Below, in pieces: positions 1 to 8,346 of a stretch of 64,000 bases of DNA. A model generated the notes under the pieces. That model was given only the letters and a program-made list of their open reading frames with translations, had not been told where the DNA came from and did no database searches. A program made the position numbers and the translations under genes. The stretch covers positions 713,706-777,705 of the forward strand of contig NZ_BMHY01000001.1 in NCBI RefSeq assembly GCF_014641555.1, written 5' to 3'. The DNA comes from Paenibacillus radicis (ex Gao et al. 2016). GTDB lineage: Bacteria; Bacillota; Bacilli; Paenibacillales; Paenibacillaceae. How positions within the stretch are numbered: the first letter of the stretch is position 1; each line of letters begins with the position of its first letter.

Positions 1-125
1 GAAAACGAAAACGAAAACGAAAAGCAGGACCAGGACGAGAACCAGTAAAACCAGGACCAAAAGCTGAAGCAGTGACAGAAGGGAAACTATTAGTGCCGAC
101 TGTCGGGAGCGGACAGGCTACTTAA
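1..125 (+). CDS. 3' end of an unidentified upstream gene (frame uncertain)
   Basis: The window opens inside low-complexity DNA (GAAAAC repeated at 1-24). All three forward frames are open from base 1. They end at a TAA at 46-48, a TGA at 65-67 and a TAA at 123-125. The CAGGACC-like repetition continues past the first stop, so the frame ending at 125 (a Lys/Arg-rich then Pro/Gly-rich tail) is slightly preferred. The frame ending at 48 would give an acidic Glu-Asn tail instead. In Bacillus the gene before comEC is comEB or comEA, but nothing here resembles the end of either protein, so no name is given. Confidence 0.35.
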   Translation, partial: KRKRKRKAGPGREPVKPGPKAEAVTEGKLLVPTVGSGQAT

Positions 126-226
126 CAGAACAGATTGATAGAGTTGGAGAGTTAGATAATAGGTATGTAGAGCAGTAAGAGATGAGTTTAATTTGGAACT
201 TGGGCGGCGCGGGAGGGATGCATGGG

Positions 227-2833
227 ATGTTAAACCGAAGACCGATTGTGTGGTTCGCGGTATGTTGGGTGTTTGGGAGCGCGACAGCGGCGGCGTTGTC
301 AGCAGCCGCGCTGGGAGTTGCAGTGGCAGCGCTAGTTGTAACAGCGCTGGCTCTTGTGCTTTGCAGGCAGGCGACGCCGCGTCTAGCCGTCGTGTGCCTG
401 CTTGGCTGCGCGGTCGCCGCAGGGGAGCGGTTGTGGGCGGATGCCCGCAACGTGACGGCGCTGCCCGAGCTGCTTGCCGCCGCAGAGGCGGCGGTAACGC
501 CGAACACTTCCTATCAGGTGGAGGTGTCTGGCGTAATTGGGTCGGCGGTCGAGATCGACGGCGACCGCGCGATGTTTCGCGTGACGGCGGAGACCGTCAG
601 CGTGCAAGGCGAAGCGGCGCCGCGGCGGATGCGCGAGCGCCTGCTTGTGCATGTGCGGCTGGAGCAGCAGCCGCACCAGGCGGTCGCCGCCGCGTGGCAG
701 CGCGGCGACCGCGTGCGCATAGCCGGCGAGCTTACGCTGCCGGCAAGCGCATCCAATAGCGGCGGCTTTGATTACCGCCGCTATCTAAGCAGCCAGAAGA
801 TGCACTGGCTGCTCAAAGCAAAGGGCATCGGCGCCGTCGAAGTGTCGCCGGGCCCTGGGTGGACCGCGGCCGCGCTGCTCGGCCGCGTCGACCAGGCGCG
901 CGGATGGCTCGGCGCGCGCCTCGGATGCATGTACCCGTCCGATCAGTCCGGGTACATGCAAGGTCTGGTCCTCGGCATACGCGAGGACCTCGACCCCCAG
1001 CAGTTCCAGCAATTTTCGAGACTTGGCTTAACGCATATATTGGCTATCTCGGGTCTTCATGTTGCTGTTTTTATGTACGTGCTTGGAGCTGCTCTCCGCT
1101 TTATGAGAATGACGCGGGAGCGAATGCTTGTGACGCTTATGTTCGCCGTGCCGGTCTACGTACTGCTCTCCGGGGCATCGCCTTCCGTCATACGCGCTGG
1201 CCTAATGGCTGTGCTGGGCTTGCTTGCCGCGCGTATGGACAAGCTGAAGGACGGTTTGCATCTGCTTGCGGCAGCAGCGGTTATTATGCTCGCTTGGGAG
1301 CCCTACTTTATTGGAGATGTGAGCTTCCAACTAAGTTTTATTGTAACGGCTGGACTGATAATCGGCGTGCCACGACTGCGAAAAACGATGCCAGAGTGGA
1401 AAAGAGGAAGGTGGCTGCTCGATTTGACCGCCGTAACCGTGGTGGCCCAAGCAGCATCGTTTCCGGTTTCGATCTATTATTTTAACCAGTTTCATTTGCT
1501 CTCGCTGCCTGCAAATTTGCTGCTCGTCCCGTTTATTAGTTCCATCGTGATGCCGATTGGTGCGATAGCTTTGTTTATCGGATCATTCTGGTATCTTGGC
1601 GGTAAGCTGTTAGCTATAGCAAGCATCTATGGAAATAATCTGACCTTCTGGGTCGTCGATCAAATGGCGCAAGTTGATTTTTTACGTTCAATATGGGCAA
1701 CTCCGCCAATTTGGTGGATAGCAGCCTGGTATGTATTGTTTATTGCTGCTGCCAGACTTCTCCCGTCAAAAAAGACCGTATCACAGGCTGAAGTTGAACA
1801 GTTGGATGAAACCGCCGATCTTTCCTTCCCGGATGAAGAGCGGGAGCCGCTTCCCTCACATTCTGTAACGAAATGGCGAAGCCGGGCTTTATGGCTTGTT
1901 GGGATAGGCACGGCAGCTCTTCTTATCTATGCTTATTACCCTGATCTGCTGAATCGGAACGGCAATGTACATATACTGGATGTTGGTCAAGGGGATGCAA
2001 TCTATGTTCGGACGCCCGAAGGAAAAAGACTGCTGATTGACGGAGGCGGCACGTTAAGTTTCCGCAAGCCAGGCGAGGAGTGGAGGGACAGAAGCGATCC
2101 ATTTGAGGTTGGAAAAAAGGTGCTCGTTCCCTTGTTGATGAAACGCGGCGTTCACGAGCTTGATTTGCTCGTCATTTCGCATTTGGATAGCGACCATATT
2201 CGAGGTTTGACCGCGGTGATTGAGACGATTCCAGTTAAAGGGATACTGTGGAACGGCAGCATGAAGGAGGTGGGAGACGCGCAAAGCTTATTGAAGCTTG
2301 CGGTAAAACAGAATATCCCGCTATACCGTGCGGAGGCTGGGCAGCAATGGAAACTTGGAAAAAGCACAGCATTAACGGTACTTTGGCCCGAGGCCGTTTC
2401 TGAAAATGAACAGGACAACATATTTATTGAGAAGGATCAAAATCCGCGAAGCGTTGTATTGCATTTAAGCATGTATAACAGCAGCTTTCTGTTTACAGGA
2501 GACATCGATTCGCCAACTGAAAGTGCTATTAACCATCTATGGCGTGATGCGCCGCCCATATCGGGTAATTGCTGCAGCAGCGTTGATATACTGAAGGTCG
2601 CTCATCATGGCAGCAGATATTCAACGTCAGATGAATGGCTCCGATTCTGGCAGCCCTATCAAGCAGTAGCTTCTGTTGGCGCGACGAACACATACGGTCA
2701 TCCGCATCCAGATGTTATCGGCAGGCTAAAAGCTGCAGGCAGCGATTTCTTGCGAACCGATCAGTATGGTGAAGTTAGCTATAAGGCCAATAAGAAAGGG
2801 TTGTTCGTGAGCACAGTCAGGCATAGCAACTAG
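227..2833 (+). CDS. comEC: ComEC, DNA-uptake channel protein of competence
   Basis: Polytopic inner-membrane protein that passes single-stranded DNA into the cytoplasm during transformation. The 868 residues show a hydrophobic N-terminus and a DUF4131-like exposed region. A multi-helix Competence domain follows (roughly 220-520; it contains ILAISGLHVAVF). A C-terminal metallo-beta-lactamase-like domain has LDVGQGDAIYV near 584, HLDSDH at about 652-657 and VAHHGSR near 790. The ATG at 227 is chosen because GGGAGGG at 211-217 sits 9 bases before it; an in-frame ATG at 182 has no comparable site. It lies ahead of holA as in Bacillus, although an ECF sigma/anti-sigma pair is interposed here. The HxDxDH motif is intact, so the predicted nuclease-like domain may be active (inference). 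Confidence 0.95.
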   Translation: MLNRRPIVWFAVCWVFGSATAAALSAAALGVAVAALVVTALALVLCRQATPRLAVVCLLGCAVAAGERLWADARNVTALPELLAAAEAAVTPNTSYQVEVSGVIGSAVEIDGDRAMFRVTAETVSVQGEAAPRRMRERLLVHVRLEQQPHQAVAAAWQRGDRVRIAGELTLPASASNSGGFDYRRYLSSQKMHWLLKAKGIGAVEVSPGPGWTAAALLGRVDQARGWLGARLGCMYPSDQSGYMQGLVLGIREDLDPQQFQQFSRLGLTHILAISGLHVAVFMYVLGAALRFMRMTRERMLVTLMFAVPVYVLLSGASPSVIRAGLMAVLGLLAARMDKLKDGLHLLAAAAVIMLAWEPYFIGDVSFQLSFIVTAGLIIGVPRLRKTMPEWKRGRWLLDLTAVTVVAQAASFPVSIYYFNQFHLLSLPANLLLVPFISSIVMPIGAIALFIGSFWYLGGKLLAIASIYGNNLTFWVVDQMAQVDFLRSIWATPPIWWIAAWYVLFIAAARLLPSKKTVSQAEVEQLDETADLSFPDEEREPLPSHSVTKWRSRALWLVGIGTAALLIYAYYPDLLNRNGNVHILDVGQGDAIYVRTPEGKRLLIDGGGTLSFRKPGEEWRDRSDPFEVGKKVLVPLLMKRGVHELDLLVISHLDSDHIRGLTAVIETIPVKGILWNGSMKEVGDAQSLLKLAVKQNIPLYRAEAGQQWKLGKSTALTVLWPEAVSENEQDNIFIEKDQNPRSVVLHLSMYNSSFLFTGDIDSPTESAINHLWRDAPPISGNCCSSVDILKVAHHGSRYSTSDEWLRFWQPYQAVASVGATNTYGHPHPDVIGRLKAAGSDFLRTDQYGEVSYKANKKGLFVSTVRHSN

Positions 2834-3080
2834 CAGAGCTCGAATGCTCGCCCATTTAGTGATTATGTATTATTCTCGTACGGTGAGGTAAGGGTAATGG
2901 TTTTGTGTAAAATCCTGTAATGCAAGTTTATTTATAATGATAATGATGAAAGTCGTGCTGGAAGTCCGCCTGTAAACCAATGTGTGGTTGTATAGTACCT
3001 AAAATTACTTAATCAAGTTGTTATCGACCCTATAGTTGAATTTGGTTGAAATGTTGTTCCTTCTTATTAAAGTTACGTAC

Positions 3081-3283
3081 AACGAAGCTGGTTCGTTATA
3101 CAACGAATGTAAATTCGTTATCAAGAGTCCATGCACTCCTCAACTCCTCTAGAACGAATCTAATTTCGCTAATCATGAACTTGAGTTCACGGATAGCGAA
3201 ATTAGATTCGTTCTTTTAATCCGGTCAGTGTTACGGCAGACACGAACGAAGATAATTTCCTTAAATAGCGAATCAGGTTCGCT
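3081..3283. repeat. Cluster of short CGAA/TTCG inverted repeats
   Basis: Three compact palindromes are visible: AACGAA-N5-TTCGTT at 3081-3097, AACGAA-N6-TTCGTT at 3102-3119 and AGCGAA-N5-TTCGCT at 3267-3283. Between them lies a perfect 21-bp inverted repeat (arms 3151-3171 and 3194-3214) whose outer ends carry the same ACGAA/TTCGT core. Its loop contains a second small hairpin, GAACT-TG-AGTTC, at 3177-3188. The shared core suggests a dispersed intergenic element family rather than one terminator. Confidence 0.7.
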
Positions 3284-3603
3284 CCACTCAAGAGTCATAA
3301 GAAGCCCATCCACTATTGCAATCAACGAACATCGAGGGTCTGGATATGCGCAGCACGTCTACCAACGTCTAACAAAAGTCATTGTCATGTTTTGTTTACA
3401 CCATCTATAAAGCACCAAGCATGAGCCAATATACATACCCGACAACCCTTCCATAATAAGTTCCAGAAGCCAATTTCTAGCGGTATCTGGCCTTTTCCAC
3501 TAGCAACTCCCTCTATACGTAGTTGTTTTTTTTTGATATCCTTTACTGTGGAGTTTTCTATTTAATGCAGCACAAAACGAGCCTATTGAACTAGACTTCT
3601 CGT

Positions 3604-3633
3604 TTGAATATGCAATCCATAACAACATACTAA
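3604..3633 (+). promoter_or_regulatory. Possible promoter of the ECF sigma/anti-sigma operon
   Basis: TTGAAT (3604-3609), 18-base spacer, TACTAA (3628-3633). This looks like a weak housekeeping-type promoter. No AAC-N16-CGT type ECF promoter was found upstream, so autoregulation is not evident from the sequence. Confidence 0.3.
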
Positions 3634-3673
3634 ATAAAATAAAGTAATAATTCATTCATTAGTGCAACATTCA

Positions 3674-3702
3674 TTGCAACCTGCTCGTCAAAGAGGTTGC
3701 AA
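3674..3702 (+). promoter_or_regulatory. Leader hairpin just before the sigma-factor ribosome site
   Basis: TTGCAACCT (3674-3682) pairs perfectly with AGGTTGCAA (3694-3702) across an 11-base loop. It ends five bases before the AGGAGGA ribosome site at 3707-3713. It could affect translation or mRNA stability; this is inferred from position only. Confidence 0.4.
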
Positions 3703-3718
3703 GAGAGGAGGAGCCCTC

Positions 3719-4267
3719 GTGGTAGAGCCGGACCTCATTAGAGCCGCTCAGTCGGGAGATCGCGACGCTTTAATTACTCTTTTGCGAGAGATTGAAACTC
3801 ATGTTTATCGGACAGCCTACTATATATTAAATAATGAGCAGGATGCGATGGATGCAGCGCAAGAAGCGCTGATTCGAATTTATACGAAAATCGGCTCATA
3901 TGAAGAAAAGGCCCAGTTCAAAACATGGATACAACGAATAGTAACGAATATTTGTATCGACAAATTTAGAAGAAGCAAGCCAACCGTATCCATCGAGGAG
4001 CATGATATGGTTTTTCGAGAAAAGCAAAATGTGGAGAACGAGGTTATGTCCGCATACGCGATTCAAGATATTCGAACTGCCATTGACAAGCTGCCTGAAC
4101 ATCATCGTGCTGTCGTAGTCCTTCGCTATTTGCAGGACTTCTCTTATAACGAGATCGCAGATTCCCTTGATCTGCCGTTGAATACGGTCAAATCCTACTT
4201 ATTCAGAGCTAGGCAACAGCTTCAAACGTTACTTCAAGATTATCAGAAAGGTGGTGTCCGGGGATGA
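3719..4267 (+). CDS. ECF-type RNA polymerase sigma factor (SigW-like)
   Basis: Alternative sigma factor that would direct RNA polymerase to a stress or envelope regulon. At 182 residues it is typical for the ECF class. It has region 2 (AYYILNNEQDAMDAAQEALIRIY, then FKTWIQRIVTNICIDKFRR) and region 4 (LPEHHRAVVVLRYLQDFSYNEIADSLDLPLNTVKSYLFRARQQL), joined by a short linker. The GTG at 3719 is chosen because AGGAGGA lies at 3707-3713; the open frame extends upstream to 3662 without a ribosome site. The stop overlaps the start of the zinc-binding anti-sigma gene (ATGA), the usual arrangement for an ECF pair. Closest by eye to SigW/YlaC-like factors; the subfamily is not certain. Confidence 0.88.
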   Translation: MVEPDLIRAAQSGDRDALITLLREIETHVYRTAYYILNNEQDAMDAAQEALIRIYTKIGSYEEKAQFKTWIQRIVTNICIDKFRRSKPTVSIEEHDMVFREKQNVENEVMSAYAIQDIRTAIDKLPEHHRAVVVLRYLQDFSYNEIADSLDLPLNTVKSYLFRARQQLQTLLQDYQKGGVRG

Positions 4268-5238
4268 ATTGCCAAGAGGTGATTGAATTAATGCATAGGC
4301 AGCTTGACGGTGATCTTGACGAACAAGAGCATCAGCTTTTACTCAAGCATACCAGGCAATGTCCGGACTGCGCTGCGATGTTTGAACGGCTTAAGAAGCT
4401 GTCGTCCGAGCTTGAAAATTTACCTAGAGTAATGCCTAGCTATAGTTTGGTCGATGCGATTATGCCGCAGCTGGAACAGCTTGAGTCCTACCGCATTTCG
4501 GAAGCGGCCTCCGTGGAGACGCCCGAAGCGAAGCCGGGCGGCCGAAGTGCGCCGTCAAGGAGAAGAAAACCGGGATGGCGGATGTGGAGCGGTGCAATCG
4601 CAGCAAGCGTTGTGGCGGGTATGTTTATCGTTTCTTATAATGCAGGACTTTTTGAAAACGGTTCGAACGATAAGAGCTTCAGCAGTTCAGTAGCGGATTC
4701 GGCTACGGCAGATTCGAACAAATCGTCGATTTCGAGAGAAGTAAGAAAGTATGCGTTCGATGAACAGGGCGGCGAAGTGAATGTTGAATCCTTTAAGCAT
4801 GAAGCGGCCAACTCGCCATCCAGCAAAGAGCTCCCAATTCCGATGTATCCTCAGAAAGACGATACTCAGAAAATTTTTACGGGTGAAGTGATTGACAAAA
4901 GCGGCGGCAATTCTTCGTCTGACGGCGGAGTAAACGGAAGCGCAACCGGTAGTGCACAGGAACCACCGCAACAAGGAATTGCGCCAGGCAGCCCTGCGCC
5001 GCTTACCGTTGCTTCCTCAGACGGCGTCTATGTCGCGCAGTCATCGGGCTTTGTCGTTCGTATTACGAAGGCGGACGAAGTTGTATTTGAAACGCCGCGC
5101 AAAAACGGGCAAATATCGAAATTGACCTGGTCGGAAGACAATAATCAATTGACTTACGAAATTCAGCTGGATCAAGGCGGCATGGAACGGTATGTCGTGG
5201 ACTTGGCGCAGTTGAAGGAGACGAAGGCGGATCATTGA
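4264..5238 (+). CDS. Membrane-bound zinc-finger anti-sigma factor
   Basis: Partner of the preceding sigma factor: the cytoplasmic domain should hold it inactive until an envelope signal is received. The 324 residues contain a zf-HC2/ZAS domain with C3, H29, C33 and C36 (H-x3-C-x2-C). One transmembrane helix follows at about 106-128, then a long Ser/Gly/Pro-rich extracytoplasmic part. A compact C-terminal domain of about 75 residues (SSDGVYVAQSSGFVVRI onward) looks beta-rich. The start overlaps the sigma stop by 4 bases, indicating translational coupling. Regulated proteolysis is the known control for RsiW-like proteins; no protease gene lies next to it, so this is family knowledge, not seen here. 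Confidence 0.85.
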   Translation: MNCQEVIELMHRQLDGDLDEQEHQLLLKHTRQCPDCAAMFERLKKLSSELENLPRVMPSYSLVDAIMPQLEQLESYRISEAASVETPEAKPGGRSAPSRRRKPGWRMWSGAIAASVVAGMFIVSYNAGLFENGSNDKSFSSSVADSATADSNKSSISREVRKYAFDEQGGEVNVESFKHEAANSPSSKELPIPMYPQKDDTQKIFTGEVIDKSGGNSSSDGGVNGSATGSAQEPPQQGIAPGSPAPLTVASSDGVYVAQSSGFVVRITKADEVVFETPRKNGQISKLTWSEDNNQLTYEIQLDQGGMERYVVDLAQLKETKADH

Positions 5239-5462
5239 TTTGAAAAAACGGCAGGTTATTCGCACACTTTTCGGTTCATGCGCGTATAGTGTAGAACAAA
5301 GAAGTCTGCGGCGAACCTTGATCGTCGTATGACCATCCGCAGGGACGGTACCATGGACCTGCCTGCCGGTGTTTATATAGATGTTCAGGGACAAAGGGAT
5401 GAGGCCGAATAGGCGCATCCCTTTGTTGCCGTTCAATTGCAAACGGAGGGAGCAAGCGGCGG
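5239..5462. other. Spacer before holA with a perfect 11-bp hairpin
   Basis: About 220 bases without a supported gene. ACAAAGGGATG (5391-5401) and CATCCCTTTGT (5416-5426) form a perfect stem, followed by mixed sequence rather than a T-run, so it is not a standard terminator. A second possible pairing (CTGCGG near 5308 with CCGCAG near 5338) lies upstream. In Bacillus the small gene yqzM lies near here; it was not found. Confidence 0.45.
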
Positions 5463-6497
5463 ATGGATGCAAAAGAAGCACTAAAGGAAATTAAGAACGG
5501 TAAGTTTCGTCCTGCCTATGTGCTTTATGGCAGCGACCGGTACCGGATTCAACAATTCGCCGATACACTGGCTGAAGCGATGTTTACACCCGATGAGCGG
5601 GAGTTTGGCATTGTCAAATTCGATACGTCGGAGACGCTGATAGAAGAAGCGGCCCTTGAGGCAGAGACGCTTCCGTTTTTCGTGGAGCGCAAGCTCGTTA
5701 TCGTCAAGGACGCGGCCGTATTTGCTGCTGGGGGCAAAGAGGGCGGCAAGCTGGAGCATAAGACGGAGCGGCTCCAACAATATCTCGATATTCCTTCGGA
5801 GACGACGGTGCTGTTGTTTATCGTCAATGCGGAGAAGCTGGACGAGCGGCGCAAGCTGGTTAAGATGCTGAAGGATCGTAATGCGCTATTGCCATTCCAG
5901 GAGCTTGATGCCTCAGAGCTGAAACGCTGGGTTGTGAAACGAGCGGAAGAGCAGCATCGTAAAATGACGCCGGAAGCAGCGGATCTGTTGCTTGCCCGGG
6001 TCGGCGCACACATGCAGCAGCTTGCGATTGAAATGGACAAGCTTTGCCTGCATGCCGGGGAAGGCGGTATTATCGGCGTTGAACAGACCGAGTTGTTAAC
6101 CGCCTCGACCGTTGAAGAGGATGTTTTTGCACTTGTGGATTCCATTGCGGAGCTGCAAGTCGATAAAGCGCTGCGCCTGTACCGTTCACTGCTATTGCGG
6201 CGTGAGGAGCCGATTAAGATCGCAGCCCTCATTGCAAGACAACTGCGAATTATGCTGCAAATTAAAGAGCTGGAGCAGCATCGGTATACACCGCAGCAGA
6301 TGGCGGGGCAATTAGGTCTCCATCCTTATGCAGTCAAGCTGGCAGCAGAGAAAAGCCGCAAGTTCGCTGTACAGCGCCTTGGCGTCCTGCTGGCATCCAT
6401 CGCCGATCTGGATTACCGGATGAAAACCGGGGCCGTAGACAAAGTATTGGGCCTTGAGCTTTATTTACTGGCGCTTGGGTCAAAGCAAGGAGCATAG
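5463..6497 (+). CDS. holA: DNA polymerase III subunit delta (clamp loader)
   Basis: Delta subunit of the replicative clamp loader, which opens the DnaN sliding clamp. The 344 residues match the family length (YqeN in Bacillus). The N-terminal region contains the typical YVLYGSDRYRIQQFADTL and FFVERKLVIVKDA stretches. The middle part has LDASELKRWVVKRAEEQ, and the C-terminal helical collar contains EPIKIAALIARQLRIMLQIKEL. The start at 5463 is preceded by GGAGGG at 5445-5450, a rather long 12-base spacing. It follows comEC functionally and precedes rpsT on the opposite strand, as in Bacillus. The terminator hairpin begins inside its last codons. Confidence 0.93.
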   Translation: MDAKEALKEIKNGKFRPAYVLYGSDRYRIQQFADTLAEAMFTPDEREFGIVKFDTSETLIEEAALEAETLPFFVERKLVIVKDAAVFAAGGKEGGKLEHKTERLQQYLDIPSETTVLLFIVNAEKLDERRKLVKMLKDRNALLPFQELDASELKRWVVKRAEEQHRKMTPEAADLLLARVGAHMQQLAIEMDKLCLHAGEGGIIGVEQTELLTASTVEEDVFALVDSIAELQVDKALRLYRSLLLRREEPIKIAALIARQLRIMLQIKELEQHRYTPQQMAGQLGLHPYAVKLAAEKSRKFAVQRLGVLLASIADLDYRMKTGAVDKVLGLELYLLALGSKQGA

Positions 6498-6521
6498 CAG
6501 CAGCTATGCTCTTTGTTTCTG
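6491..6521 (+). terminator. holA terminator overlapping the stop codon
   Basis: GAGCATAGC (6491-6499), loop AGCA, GCTATGCTC (6504-6512), then TTTGTTTCT. The left arm contains the holA TAG stop at 6495-6497, so gene end and terminator share bases. Confidence 0.75.
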
Positions 6522-6590
6522 TCCGGAAGACAGCGGTTTATTACTGATCTTACATCCTGCACGTTCCAGTTAGAAGAGCAATTCAAGCAA

Positions 6591-6634
6591 AAAAAGGCTT
6601 CACACTCCGGGAACCCGGGATGTGAAGCCTTTTT
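6591..6634. terminator. Bidirectional terminator between holA and rpsT
   Basis: AAAAAGGCTTCACA (6591-6604) and TGTGAAGCCTTTTT (6621-6634) form a strong stem with A-run and T-run on either side and an inner CCGGG/CCCGG pairing. It can end rpsT transcription on the minus strand and any read-through from holA. Confidence 0.85.
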
Positions 6635-6653
6635 CGTGAAGCGGTGTCGCTTA

Positions 6654-6926
6654 TTAAGCTTGTGCCGAAAGGGCGTTCAGCTTTTTAGCAAGACGAGATT
6701 TTTTGCGGGAAGCCGCATTTTTATGAATCAGGCCTTTAGTAACCGCTTTGTCCAATTTTTTCGTTGCAGCGACGAGAGCAGCTTTAGCTGCATCTACATC
6801 AGTGCCAGCGATTGCTTGGTCAGCAGATTTAACAGCCGTACGAAGCGCGGATTTTTGGGAAGCGTTCAAAGCGCGACGTTTTTCGCTCGTTTTAACGCGT
6901 TTGATTGCGGATTTAATGTTTGGCAT
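6654..6926 (-). CDS. rpsT: 30S ribosomal protein S20
   Basis: Small basic protein that binds 16S rRNA during 30S assembly. The 90 residues show the family signature: N-terminal [21 protein letters not shown], a long Ala/Lys-rich helical middle and the conserved [17 protein letters not shown] near the end. A strong GGAGGTG ribosome site precedes the ATG on the minus strand. It is transcribed alone, opposite to its neighbours holA and gpr, the same arrangement as in Bacillus. Nothing unusual. Confidence 0.97.
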   Translation of the reverse strand: MPNIKSAIKRVKTSEKRRALNASQKSALRTAVKSADQAIAGTDVDAAKAALVAATKKLDKAVTKGLIHKNAASRKKSRLAKKLNALSAQA

Positions 6927-6959
6927 CGAGTTTCACCTCCTACATAGTTTGCCGAAAAA

Positions 6960-6987
6960 GCATAGTGCGTAAGTTGGTTCTATTCTA
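6960..6987 (+). promoter_or_regulatory. Candidate forespore (sigma-G-like) promoter of gpr
   Basis: GCATA (6960-6964), 16 bases, then TATTCTA (6981-6987), which resembles the sigma-G -10 CATACTA at six of seven positions. gpr is a known sigma-G/F gene in Bacillus. The spacing is short by one or two bases, so this is tentative. Confidence 0.3.
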
Positions 6988-7066
6988 AGTAAACAACTTA
7001 AAATATATTACCATGCGCACGTCTTAAAAGCAAGAGCTGGAAGGATGTCGAGGGTGAAAGTATGAA

Positions 7067-8140
7067 ATGCCGCCTCTTGCAAACAATAACGGAAGAAACT
7101 TGGCACTTCTTCGAAGGGAGACAGACAATATCGTGAGCAATCTGGACTTGCAGCAATATAATGTACGCACCGATCTGGCGCTGGAGGCAAAGGAGATCGC
7201 GGAACAGTCGGGCGGCGGCAGCCCGATACCCGGCATCGTATCCAAAACATTTGAGGATAATGGCATTACAATTACGGAGCTTGAGGTGCAGAATGAGCAG
7301 GGCTCGCAGGCCATTGGCAAAGTGCTCGGCAATTACTTAACACTGGAGGTGCCGGAGCTTCGGAATCAAGATACGGAGCTTCAGGACCGTGTAGCTACGC
7401 ATTTCGCCAAGCACTTCGAATCGTTCCTGCAGCGGGTGGGCGTAGGCAAGACAGCCCGGGTGCTGATTGTGGGGCTTGGCAACTGGAACGTTACGCCCGA
7501 TGCGCTTGGACCGCTCGTTGTGGAGAATGTTATGGTGACCCGACAGTTTTTCGAGCTTATGCCTGATCAAGTTGCGCCCGGATACCGTGCAGTCAGTGCC
7601 GTTGCCCCTGGCGTGCTTGGCATCACCGGTATTGAATCGAGCGAAATTGTACACGGTATCGTCGAGAAGACGAAGCCTGATGTAGTGATTGCGATTGACG
7701 CACTTGCATCCCGTTCGCTGGAGCGCGTTAATACGACGATTCAAATTGCCGACATCGGCATCCACCCCGGCTCAGGCATCGGCAACAAACGGAAAGGGCT
7801 GACGAAAGAAATCTTGGGCATTCCGGTCATTGCAATTGGTGTTCCAACTGTCGTATATGCATCAACAATCGTCAACAGTGCGATTGATCTGATGCGCGGA
7901 CATATGGCTGCGAACAAAGCGGACAATAATCAAGTGTTCGGCCTCATGAACCAGATGGATGAGCGGGAGCGTCTGCAGCTTGTAAAAGAAGTGCTCCATC
8001 CCATCGGCCATGATTTGCTCGTGACACCCAAAGAAATCGATCAGTTTATTGAGGATATCGCCAATATTATTGCCAGCGGCTTGAACGCCGCTTTGCACGA
8101 CGCGGTAGACACCGATAACGTTGCGGCCTATACTCATTAG
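7067..8140 (+). CDS. gpr: Germination protease GPR
   Basis: Spore endopeptidase that degrades small acid-soluble proteins during germination. It is made as a zymogen that removes its own N-terminal propeptide. The 357 residues carry the family core, including [43 protein letters not shown] and [16 protein letters not shown]. The known processing site corresponds to the NVRT-DLALE boundary near residue 37. From the ATG at 7067 (GAGGGTG at 7048-7054) the propeptide would be about 20 residues longer than in Bacillus. A GTG at 7133 with GGGAG at 7116-7120 would give the usual length, so the start is undecided. It is followed by spoIIP as in Bacillus. Confidence 0.94.
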   Translation: MPPLANNNGRNLALLRRETDNIVSNLDLQQYNVRTDLALEAKEIAEQSGGGSPIPGIVSKTFEDNGITITELEVQNEQGSQAIGKVLGNYLTLEVPELRNQDTELQDRVATHFAKHFESFLQRVGVGKTARVLIVGLGNWNVTPDALGPLVVENVMVTRQFFELMPDQVAPGYRAVSAVAPGVLGITGIESSEIVHGIVEKTKPDVVIAIDALASRSLERVNTTIQIADIGIHPGSGIGNKRKGLTKEILGIPVIAIGVPTVVYASTIVNSAIDLMRGHMAANKADNNQVFGLMNQMDERERLQLVKEVLHPIGHDLLVTPKEIDQFIEDIANIIASGLNAALHDAVDTDNVAAYTH

Positions 8141-8171
8141 CCAATTAGCTAGCTATACAGCAATCAACCAT

Positions 8172-8214
8172 ACCGACGTCCGTTGCGGCAGCATACGGTC
8201 ACGTCGGTTTTTTT
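8172..8214 (+). terminator. gpr terminator
   Basis: ACCGACGT (8172-8179) pairs with ACGTCGGT (8201-8208), extended inside by CCGT/ACGG, and is followed by seven T. Confidence 0.8.
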
Positions 8215-8346
8215 ATGCGGTAATTTCAGCTTTATATGAATCTATTAAATTTTCAAGTCCAGTATATTCGTATAATCGGTTCTATCAGCCCCCCGAAGTT
8301 CATAGATTAATAGCATCTAACCTTTGGACAATGGCGGGAGGTCATT

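Larger units (their letters stand above)
2834..3718. other. Gene-free AT-rich stretch with short palindromes
   Basis: No convincing gene on either strand over about 880 bases. It holds a run of short inverted repeats of the type (A/G)CGAA-N5-6-TTCG(T/C) at 3081-3097, 3102-3119 and 3267-3283. A longer hairpin lies at 3151-3214. A weak stem followed by nine T at 3504-3533 could be a terminator. The promoter and leader of the sigma-factor gene occupy the last 120 bases. Confidence 0.6.

Noticed and set aside
3228..3410. 60-residue open frame in the comEC-sigma spacer
   Set aside because: It runs through the palindrome cluster, has no ribosome site and no protein-like pattern.
5328..5411. 27-codon frame starting MTIRRDGTMDLPAG before holA
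   Set aside because: Too short, no ribosome site, and overlaps the hairpin at 5391-5426.
5391..5426. Terminator before holA
   Set aside because: The stem is perfect but there is no T-run after it, so it is recorded as a hairpin, not a terminator.
8301..8308. CATAGATT as a sigma-E -10 for spoIIP
   Set aside because: The -10 is close to consensus, but no acceptable -35 lies 13-15 bases upstream.
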